64,000 nt of DNA from assembly GCA_012837345.1 (NCBI GenBank), contig DURL01000110.1, forward strand, positions 32,842-96,841. Reading direction: 5' to 3'. This DNA comes from Bacteroidales bacterium. GTDB lineage: Bacteria; Bacteroidota; Bacteroidia; Bacteroidales; Dysgonomonadaceae. Below the pieces are notes generated by a model. That model had not been told where the DNA came from. It saw only the letters and a program-made list of their open reading frames with translations, and ran no database searches. Shown piece after piece: positions 58,061-64,000 of this stretch. The position numbers and the translations under genes were made by a program. Numbering within the stretch: the first letter of the stretch is position 1; each line of letters starts with the position of its first letter.

Positions 58061-59755
58061 TCACTTTTCCCTCGCATAGGGCCAGGCGGCGATACCGCCC
58101 TCCAGCACCTTCACGTTGGTGTATCCGTTTGCTTGCAGGATAAGTGCCGCCTCGTATCCCCGCAACGAGATCTTGCACCAGGTGACAATCTCGGTTTGCT
58201 TATCTTCGGGAAGTTCCCCCAGACGGCTTCGCAGCTGACCCAATGGGATGAGACGCTCACCAATACCGAGACGCATCTGCTCGAATTCAATAGGATTACG
58301 CACATCGAGCAGCAGCAATGACTCTTCTTCCTTCACCCTTCGGTACAGCTCATCAGCCGTTATCCCGGTAAGGTAGCCGTCGAGCTTGTTTTGCATGATG
58401 TGTGCGGTGGCGATACTGTGATCGATAGCCAGTGAGAAGGGAGGGGCATAAGGTAGATCGGCATTTGCCATCTCATCGACGGTCAGCCTCCCCTTGATAG
58501 CCATGGCCCAGATGGCCACCTGCTTGCTCACATCGCCCGGGCCGATTACCTGGGCTCCCAGTATGCGACGACTCTCCTTGTCGACAATCAGCTTCGTGAT
58601 CAGCAGGTTGCCATTCATGAACCCCGGCTTGTCGAGGCTGGCGTTGACCACTGTCTCGAAACCGGTGATGCCCTCTCTGATGGCATGCTGCTCAGAAAGA
58701 CCCGTAGAGCCGACACCATAGTCGAACACCTTGCAGATACCGGTCTGGATAGTGCCGGGGAATTTCACCCTGTTACCCTTGATCATATTCTCCCCGACAA
58801 CCCTTCCCTGCAGGTTGGCCAGGTCACCGAATGGTGCATGTACCGGTTTGCCGGTGATCAGATGGGGTATCTCTACACAGTCACCCACGGCATAGATATC
58901 GGGATCGGCAGTCTGCATGTAGGAGTTGACCTTTATGCCGCCTCTCTCTCCGATCTCAAGACCGGCCTCCCTCGCCAGCCTAGTGTTTGGGATCACACCA
59001 ATGGCCAGCACCGCCAGGTCGCAGGGTATCTCGGTACCATCCTGCAGCTTCACTGCATTCAGCTTCCCGTTTTCACCCAGGAAGGAGGCTACGCCATTGT
59101 GTAGGATCACGTTGACCTTGGTCTGCACGTACGTTTCCACAAGACGGGCCATCTGCTTGTCGAGGAAGGTGAGCAGCTGAGGCAGTAGCTCGACCAGTGT
59201 GATCTCGATCCCTGCCAGGTGGAGTGCCTCCACCGTTTCGATCCCGATCAGTCCACCGCCGATCACCACGGCTCTCTTGATTACGCCCTCATCCTTGATC
59301 TTCCGGAGATAGTCAGCATCGGCAATCGACTGAAGGGTGGTGATTCCCTGCAGCTCCACTCCCGGCACGGGAGGCCGACGAGCAGTAGCGCCGGTGGCGA
59401 TGACGAGCTTGTCGTAAGGAGCCATACCTGTTTCGCCGGTAGTGAGGTCAGTGTAGCTGATCTGCTTCTTCTCCCGGTCAATGCTGTTGACCTCAGTCAG
59501 CACTTTTGTGGTGATTTTCTTGGCATTCCAGAAAAATCGGGAGTCGCGAACCACTCCTGCGGGCGAGCAGAGCAGCTGGCTGCGGTCGTCAAAGAAACCG
59601 CCCACGTAATAGGGGTATCCACAGGAGGCCATAGAGAGGTCAGACGCTTTCTGGTAAACGGTGATCTCCGCATTTTCATCCATACGGCGAGCCTTGGAGG
59701 CCGCTTTTGGCCCGGCAGCGGAGCCACCGATGACAATAATTCGTTTGTTTTCCAT
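58061..59755 (-). CDS. CoA-disulfide reductase-like flavoprotein fused to rhodanese
   Basis: A 564-residue protein. Residues 1-450 form a pyridine nucleotide-disulfide oxidoreductase with an FAD motif IIVIGGSAAGPKAASKARR, the single redox Cys45 in SMASCGYPYYVGG, a NAD(P)H motif RAVVIGGGLIGIETVEAL, and the FAD-ribityl segment DPDIYAVGDCVEI. Residues about 465-564 form a rhodanese domain whose catalytic loop WCKISLRGYEAA keeps the Cys (about 527). Such fusions reduce CoA-disulfide, polysulfide or CoA-persulfide, with the rhodanese carrying sulfane sulfur. It probably serves sulfur or oxygen stress metabolism. It lies 39 bases behind the DUF134 gene and is probably in the same transcript. Confidence 0.92.
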   Translation of the reverse strand: MENKRIIVIGGSAAGPKAASKARRMDENAEITVYQKASDLSMASCGYPYYVGGFFDDRSQLLCSPAGVVRDSRFFWNAKKITTKVLTEVNSIDREKKQISYTDLTTGETGMAPYDKLVIATGATARRPPVPGVELQGITTLQSIADADYLRKIKDEGVIKRAVVIGGGLIGIETVEALHLAGIEITLVELLPQLLTFLDKQMARLVETYVQTKVNVILHNGVASFLGENGKLNAVKLQDGTEIPCDLAVLAIGVIPNTRLAREAGLEIGERGGIKVNSYMQTADPDIYAVGDCVEIPHLITGKPVHAPFGDLANLQGRVVGENMIKGNRVKFPGTIQTGICKVFDYGVGSTGLSEQHAIREGITGFETVVNASLDKPGFMNGNLLITKLIVDKESRRILGAQVIGPGDVSKQVAIWAMAIKGRLTVDEMANADLPYAPPFSLAIDHSIATAHIMQNKLDGYLTGITADELYRRVKEEESLLLLDVRNPIEFEQMRLGIGERLIPLGQLRSRLGELPEDKQTEIVTWCKISLRGYEAALILQANGYTNVKVLEGGIAAWPYAREK

Positions 59756-59794
59756 CGTTATGACAATGTTGTTAGAGGGTGGTTAAATAAAGGA

Positions 59795-60211
59795 TTATTT
59801 CTGATCCGTTTGAACGGGAATCAATTCGTCGCTGTCGGGGAAATCACAGTTGTCACAACGGTGGTGGTTCTCGAGGCCGCCAATCAGCCTGAAGCAGCGG
59901 CGGCAGCGAAACCACTCTTTGTCGAACTGCACGTTGCCCCCTTCAATGTTAATCATCTTACCCTCCACCATCGCCTGGGCAATGGTTTGTCTTGCCTTTT
60001 CATAGATGCGGGTAAGGGTGGGTCTGGAAACATTCATCACCACGGCAGCCTGCTCCTGTGTCATCCCTTTGTAATCCAATAGTCGCATGGCTTCATACTC
60101 CTCAAAAAGCAGTGTAACCGATTGAAGCAATTTTCGTGGGATGCCAAAGGGTTTAAACCCCTGCATCAGTGGGGGGTGTGCCATTTTCCGGTTCTGTTTG
60201 GGACGGGACAT
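59795..60211 (-). CDS. DUF134 (UPF0251) DNA-binding protein with a Cys cluster
   Basis: A 138-residue protein. The N-terminal part FKPFGIPRKLLQSVTLLFEE precedes a sigma-70 region 4-like helix-turn-helix (LLDYKGMTQEQAAVVMNV, then SRPTLTRIYEKARQTIAQA). The C-terminal part has two CxxC pairs (FRCRRC and HRCDNC) that could bind zinc or an iron-sulfur cluster. DUF134 proteins are presumed transcription factors. Its operon partner is the CoA-disulfide reductase-rhodanese gene, so redox- or sulfur-responsive control of that gene is plausible, though inferred. A -7 box lies at 60252-60259. Confidence 0.87.
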   Translation of the reverse strand: MSRPKQNRKMAHPPLMQGFKPFGIPRKLLQSVTLLFEEYEAMRLLDYKGMTQEQAAVVMNVSRPTLTRIYEKARQTIAQAMVEGKMINIEGGNVQFDKEWFRCRRCFRLIGGLENHHRCDNCDFPDSDELIPVQTDQK

Positions 60212-60251
60212 AAGCTAAAATAATAGGATATAAAAATCAATGATCACTTTT

Positions 60252-60259
60252 CAAAGATA
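60252..60259 (-). promoter_or_regulatory. -7 box TATCTTTG for the DUF134-CoADR unit
   Basis: A minus-strand consensus match 41 bases before the DUF134 ATG, beyond the tRNA terminator. Confidence 0.55.
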
Positions 60260-60341
60260 ATCAAAATTATGAACCTATGGTCAATAAGGTGTGCAAAATA
60301 TCAACAACCAATGCATCACAATCTCAGTGGGTAACGAAAAA

Positions 60342-60364
60342 AGCCGGTGAAATAATCACCGGCT
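60342..60364 (-). terminator. Intrinsic terminator of the tRNA-Arg gene
   Basis: AGCCGGTGA (60342-60350) and TCACCGGCT (60356-60364) form a perfect 9-bp stem with a five-base loop, followed on the minus strand by T5-6. It begins 15 bases after the tRNA 3' end. Confidence 0.9.
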
Positions 60365-60379
60365 GAGGTCAGAATGAAG

Positions 60380-60451
60380 TAGCACGGCAGGGAATCGAAC
60401 CCTGATCTAAAGTTTAGGAAACTTCTATTCTATCCGTTGAACTACCGCGCC
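60380..60451 (-). tRNA. tRNA-Arg (anticodon CCT)
   Basis: On the minus strand a cloverleaf can be drawn. The acceptor GGCGCGG pairs with CCGTGCT with two G-U pairs. The D stem is GTTC/GAAT. The anticodon stem GAAGT/ACTTT holds the loop TTCCTAA with anticodon CCT. The T arm is CAGGG-TTCGATT-CCCTG, and the discriminator base is A. CCA is not encoded. It reads AGG codons. It has its own terminator and no neighbouring tRNA genes. Confidence 0.93.
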
Positions 60452-60587
60452 CTACGGAACTGCAAAAATAGGCTTTTTTTGATTCACGACAAAAGATTTG
60501 CCACACTGCCTTCCACTTTCAACAAACAATTTAGCGAAAGAGCTGTTTAACATCTGTGTCAACAACTTAAAATTGCATTGTTACATT

Positions 60588-61088
60588 ATGAATAAAATAG
60601 CCATACTTTACGGCAGCTCGGGCGGGAACGCCGAATCGGTTGCCAGGCAGGTGCAGGATCTCTTTGAGGGAGATGCCGACCTGTTCAACGTTCGGGAGGT
60701 CACCCTCGAGGAGATCAAAGAGTACCCCTACTATATCATCGGCACCTCCACCACCGGCATAGGTGATCTGCAGGATGACTGGGAGGGGTTTCTCCCCTCC
60801 TTCACCAGGCTGGATCTCTCAGGGAAGAAGATCGCCATCTTCGCACTGGGTGACAGTGCCTCCTACTCCACCAGCTTTGCCGAATCGATGAAGGTGGTCT
60901 ACGACGAGATCGCCGACAGCACCACCATCGTGGGACAGGTGCCGGACGAAGGGTACACCTACGACGACTCCATGGCGGTGGTCGACGGGATGTTTGTGGG
61001 ACTCCCCATCGATGAGGACAACGAGTATGACCTGACAGAAGAGCGGCTAACCGCCTGGGTGGAAAAATTGAAACCCGTGTTTGTGTAA
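60588..61088 (+). CDS. fldA: Flavodoxin
   Basis: A 166-residue FMN electron carrier. The phosphate-binding loop ILYGSSGGNAESVARQ is at residues 5-20, the first FMN-flanking loop STTGIGDLQDDW near residue 56, and the second ALGDSASYSTSFAESM near residue 87. The length fits the long-chain type. The frame is open from 60498, but the ATG at 60588 starts the first strand directly. It donates low-potential electrons in the cytosol, for example to pyruvate:flavodoxin oxidoreductase partners or radical SAM enzymes such as LipA. It is monocistronic, with a strong terminator. Confidence 0.94.
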   Translation: MNKIAILYGSSGGNAESVARQVQDLFEGDADLFNVREVTLEEIKEYPYYIIGTSTTGIGDLQDDWEGFLPSFTRLDLSGKKIAIFALGDSASYSTSFAESMKVVYDEIADSTTIVGQVPDEGYTYDDSMAVVDGMFVGLPIDEDNEYDLTEERLTAWVEKLKPVFV

Positions 61089-61117
61089 CCCGGGGTCATT
61101 TTTACCTTATATCAAGA

Positions 61118-61156
61118 AAAAGCATGATCTCAGTGAAGAGATCATGCTTTTTTTTT
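61118..61156. terminator. Bidirectional terminator after the flavodoxin gene
   Basis: AAAAGCATGATCTC (61118-61131) and GAGATCATGCTTTT (61138-61151) form a perfect 14-bp stem with a six-base loop and a T run, placed between the convergent flavodoxin and DUF1080 genes. Confidence 0.92.
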
Positions 61157-61181
61157 GTATCATACAAAAGGAATGGCTTTG

Positions 61182-62534
61182 TTAAAGCTCCTTGATCTTG
61201 ATGTTCTGGAACCAGACCTCGTCCCCATGATCCTGTAACAGGATCAAACCCTCCCCGGCATTGCCGAAGTTGGGCCAATCCTTATACTTGCTGGTCTGCA
61301 CCAGTTGGTTCCACTCTTCGTTGTTGCGTTCATACTCCACGATCTTCACCCCATTGAGCCAGTGCTCCACGTGGTTTCCCTCAACCACCACCATGGCGGT
61401 ATTGAAAAAGCCGCTGCGAAAGGGTTTGTCGGCTGGCGCAGGAATCAGGTCGTAGAGTGACCCCAGTGTGCGGTTGCCATCCTTTCCCATCTTTGCATCG
61501 GGATGACGTCTGTCATCCAGAATCTGAAACTCACAACCGATGGCCGATCCCTGACCCTTGTTTAGATCGGTATCCACGAAGTATTTGATGCCGCTGTTGG
61601 CTCCTTCGGTGATCCGGAAATCGACCTTCAGCATGAAATCCTTGTAAAGTCGCGTGGTGACGATATCGCCGCCATTGGTAGACTCACCACCATCGCTCTT
61701 GTGTACCTTGAGGATACCATCGGCCATCGACCATCCCGCTTCAGGGAAGCTATCCTGCTTGGCTCCGCGCCATCCGTCGCTGCTTTTTCCATCCCAGAGA
61801 AGCACCCAGCCATCAGCTGCCTCCCTCTCGGAGAGGGTGTTGGCGATCTGGTTGATCTGCTTCACATCACTCTTTTCCGGAATCCTGTACTGTTCAAGCT
61901 CTTCGGTAAGGATTCGGATGTTGCGCCATGCCACACTCTTGCCTTCCTGCTCAGCATTGCCGATAGAATGCACCTGCAGGGCGATGAAGCCGGAAGCGGT
62001 GGTGCTGTCCAGCAGGTCGGCACAAGGAACATCGTTCACCCATGTGCGGATGCTGTTGCCGATAGCCTCTATGCGCGCCTTGTTCCACTCTCCGTTTTTG
62101 AATGCCTGCTGTCCTTCGGGGTTGTAGTTCAACGGGTAGAGCCATCCGCGGCGTGCTTCATCGTAGACACCACCGGTCCAGGCCCGCTCTGAGGGATCGA
62201 TTTCGAACTGATAGCCATGCACCCGTCCTTCCTGAAATTCGGGCAGGCTAAGACTGCGAAACTGCACACCGGAGTTGAGGCCATCATCGACCTTGAACTC
62301 AAACTCCAGGATAAAATCGTCATAGTTTTTGTTGGTTGCAAGGAAAGTGTTTGGGGTATTCAGCTGCGATATGCCCACAATGGCACCATCCTCCACCTTG
62401 TATTCGGCGGTACCGTTCAGTTTCTCCCATCCATCCAGATTCTCACCATTAAACAGATCCTGCCACTTAGGTCCTTGTGCGCAGGAGGTGAGCATTGCAA
62501 CCAACGTCACCATCAGTAAAATTCTCTTTTTCAT
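61182..62534 (-). CDS. Lipoprotein with two DUF1080 (3-keto-disaccharide hydrolase-like) domains
   Basis: A 450-residue lipoprotein (lipobox AMLTSC at about residue 18). The first DUF1080 domain covers about residues 24-212 ([42 protein letters not shown]). The second covers about 242-450 ([44 protein letters not shown], ending [12 protein letters not shown]). DUF1080 proteins adopt a lectin-like jelly roll, and some cleave 3-keto-glycosides. The gene follows the Gfo/Idh/MocA oxidoreductase by 68 bases on the same strand. That enzyme type can oxidise a sugar C3 hydroxyl, so the pair could form an oxidise-then-cleave route in the periplasm. That coupling is inference. Confidence 0.88.
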   Translation of the reverse strand: MKKRILLMVTLVAMLTSCAQGPKWQDLFNGENLDGWEKLNGTAEYKVEDGAIVGISQLNTPNTFLATNKNYDDFILEFEFKVDDGLNSGVQFRSLSLPEFQEGRVHGYQFEIDPSERAWTGGVYDEARRGWLYPLNYNPEGQQAFKNGEWNKARIEAIGNSIRTWVNDVPCADLLDSTTASGFIALQVHSIGNAEQEGKSVAWRNIRILTEELEQYRIPEKSDVKQINQIANTLSEREAADGWVLLWDGKSSDGWRGAKQDSFPEAGWSMADGILKVHKSDGGESTNGGDIVTTRLYKDFMLKVDFRITEGANSGIKYFVDTDLNKGQGSAIGCEFQILDDRRHPDAKMGKDGNRTLGSLYDLIPAPADKPFRSGFFNTAMVVVEGNHVEHWLNGVKIVEYERNNEEWNQLVQTSKYKDWPNFGNAGEGLILLQDHGDEVWFQNIKIKEL

Positions 62535-62602
62535 TGTTGTTTCTCATTTAGATAAAAAATATTCAATTTCTTTTCAATTGGCAAGACTCAAAATCCCAGA
62601 TC

Positions 62603-64000
62603 TCAGATCCGGTAAAAATCTTCCCATCCTTTCCTGGGAGGTTCACCTGTCAGGTAGGCATCGGCAAAGGCATCGTTGGTCACCCGTTTGGTATCCCGAT
62701 CGAAGAGGATCTTGCGGTTGAGGCGTTGTGCTGCCACACCGAGGCTGAACACCTGACTGAGCGGCGCAGAGACCTCGAACGGTGAGCGTGTCTTCTCTTT
62801 CCCCTGACAAGCCAGCAGGAAGTTGGCAAAATGGTTAGAGGGACTCTGTGGCACCTCCGGCAGATATCTCTCCATCTCCCGTGCTTTTTCATCGGGTATG
62901 ATGCTCAGGGTGCTGCCATGTGAACCCCCTTTAAATGTCAGTTCCCTGCTATAGATCTCCTTCCCGGGATTGAGCTTCGCCGGCTGTATTTTCCCGCCCG
63001 CTACGGAGGGTATATTGGGATCGATCTCCGATACACCATAGCCGTCGGGCACAGCGGGTATATTGTCCAGCCCGTCATGCCAGGTGATCACTACCGGTGG
63101 CATATCGCCGCGGGCGGGGAACTTGAACTCGATGGTGCTCGACATCGGGAAGAAGAAGTCGTTGTGGCCGCTGAGCAGCAACGGGTTCACCTCTTCCGGC
63201 AGTCCCAGATCGAGAAACTCATGTGCCGTGTCGATGATATGTGCACCCCAGTCGCCCAGTGCTCCCATCCCGAAATCGTACCAGCAGCGCCACTGCCCGT
63301 AGTGGAAGTCCTTGTTGTAGTCGTGATGGTCGCGCGCCATCAACCAGAGGTCCCAGTCCAGTGTCTCGGGGATCGGTTCTGCCGCAGGAAACTGTTTGAT
63401 ATTGGGATCCCAGCCATGCCAGCGTCGCGGGTTGTTCATATGGGCAGTGAGAGCAGTCACATCCTTGATGATACCCGCCTCCTTCCATGCTTTGAACTGG
63501 AAGTAGTTGGCTTCAGAGTGTCCCTGGTTACCCATTTGTGTGACCACGTTGGGATATTTCTGTACCGCTTTCAGCAGCAGCTCCGACTCGTGGAAGGTGC
63601 GGGTGAGCGGTTTCTCCACGTAGACATGCTTCCCCTCGGCCATCGACATCATCACTGCGGGGAAGTGGGCGAAGTCGGGGGTGGCGATGGCCACCGCCTC
63701 GATCTCGTTGCCCATCTTGTCGAACATCTCCCTGAAATCTGTAAATCGTTTTGCGTTGGGGAATTTGGCGAGGGCCTTTTGAGTATGCTCTGCCCCCAAA
63801 TCCACGTCACAGAGAGCCACCACGTTAGCCAGGCCGGTCTTGTCGAAGTCATTGATGATCTCCCATCCCCTGTTCCCAATACCGATATGAGCCAGGTTCA
63901 CCTTTTTGTTGGCACCATACACCCTGTTGAAGCTTGCCGCACTTGTCCGGGTATGAATGCCACCCAGTGCCATTCCCGCGGATGCCAATGCCGCTTTTCT
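62603..64000 (-). CDS. Gfo/Idh/MocA family oxidoreductase, 5' end outside the window
   Basis: At least 465 residues are visible and the frame stays open through base 64000, so the start lies beyond the edge. The last visible codons upstream read RKAALASAGMALGG, the end of a twin-arginine-type signal, which predicts export of a prefolded, cofactor-loaded enzyme. The Rossmann start VNLAHIGIGNRGWEIINDF, the second-strand acidic residue in ALCDVDLG, the VYVEKPLTR motif (EKP) and a His-rich active-site region (MARDHHDYNKDFHYG) are clear. Family members oxidise sugar hydroxyls with NAD(P). It precedes the double DUF1080 gene. A TTG at 63988 is not the true start. Confidence 0.92.
   Translation of the reverse strand, partial: RKAALASAGMALGGIHTRTSAASFNRVYGANKKVNLAHIGIGNRGWEIINDFDKTGLANVVALCDVDLGAEHTQKALAKFPNAKRFTDFREMFDKMGNEIEAVAIATPDFAHFPAVMMSMAEGKHVYVEKPLTRTFHESELLLKAVQKYPNVVTQMGNQGHSEANYFQFKAWKEAGIIKDVTALTAHMNNPRRWHGWDPNIKQFPAAEPIPETLDWDLWLMARDHHDYNKDFHYGQWRCWYDFGMGALGDWGAHIIDTAHEFLDLGLPEEVNPLLLSGHNDFFFPMSSTIEFKFPARGDMPPVVITWHDGLDNIPAVPDGYGVSEIDPNIPSVAGGKIQPAKLNPGKEIYSRELTFKGGSHGSTLSIIPDEKAREMERYLPEVPQSPSNHFANFLLACQGKEKTRSPFEVSAPLSQVFSLGVAAQRLNRKILFDRDTKRVTNDAFADAYLTGEPPRKGWEDFYRI

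Overview
The window is an ordinary-looking stretch of chromosome from a member of the Bacteroidota, most likely order Bacteroidales and close to the Dysgonomonadaceae/Porphyromonadaceae (Proteiniphilum- or Petrimonas-like). This rests on gene families and order: bamA followed by two OmpH/Skp genes, a complete Bat aerotolerance operon, PorV of the type IX secretion system, a DAHP synthase-chorismate mutase fusion, and DUF3108, DUF2851, DUF4369 and DUF5106 proteins. It also rests on at least 22 promoter-like TAnnTTTG boxes, the -7 element of the Bacteroidota primary sigma factor. No species can be named from the sequence alone. I see one tRNA gene (Arg-CCT), no rRNA, no insertion sequence, no phage and no CRISPR array. 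About 57 protein genes cover nearly all of the 64 kb. || Layout. 0-4.3 kb: end of uppS, bamA and two periplasmic chaperones (envelope assembly). 4.4-6.8 kb: a DUF2007-universal stress fusion, a small DNA-binding protein and a PAP2 phosphatase. 6.8-15.3 kb (minus): MoxR, DUF58, a membrane protein and BatA-B-C-D-E as one tightly packed operon. 15.4-17.0 kb (minus): lipA-lipB for lipoate. 17.2-20.4 kb (plus): tgt, an LptF/G permease and a periplasmic cyclophilin. 20.4-24.7 kb (minus): an aromatic amino acid operon, pheA, aminotransferase, DAHP synthase-chorismate mutase, tyrA. 24.8-30.7 kb (plus): peptide transporter, dnaE, trxA. 30.8-36.2 kb (minus): cobalamin adenosyltransferase, a rex-FAH-porV-ispF-methyltransferase operon, DUF3108. 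36.3-39.7 kb (minus): an Ig-like lipoprotein and DUF2851. 39.8-43.9 kb (plus): MATE transporter, gpmA and a fimbrillin-nuclease fusion. 44.0-54.4 kb: thioredoxin-fold proteins, dnaX, sulfatase, M15 peptidase, YifB, glycosyltransferase and upp. 54.6-64.0 kb: pckA, DUF1080 proteins, peroxiredoxin, CoA-disulfide reductase-rhodanese with a DUF134 regulator, tRNA-Arg, flavodoxin, and a Gfo/Idh/MocA oxidoreductase cut by the window edge. || Most striking non-coding signals. (1) The pheA operon has a textbook ribosome-mediated attenuator: a promoter, an 18-codon leader peptide with six Phe, two Tyr and one Trp codons, and mutually exclusive antiterminator and terminator hairpins (24489-24695). (2) dnaX carries an A10-GGGG run containing the heptamer A AAA AAG, with an AGGGAG six bases upstream and early stops in both other frames. 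This is the signature of a tau/gamma recoding or slippage site (46926-46961). (3) Two intergenic spacers inside operons consist of strictly 8-bp-periodic degenerate repeats sharing one vocabulary of octamers (19482-19553 and 22300-22427). (4) A perfect 24-bp palindrome lies between the divergent upp and pckA promoters. (5) A CTTTGT-N6-ACAAAG palindrome overlaps the rex promoter. Protein-level oddities include a TGT enzyme lacking the usual zinc cysteines, a YGG repeat in a BamA surface loop, and two thioredoxin-fold proteins without CxxC.
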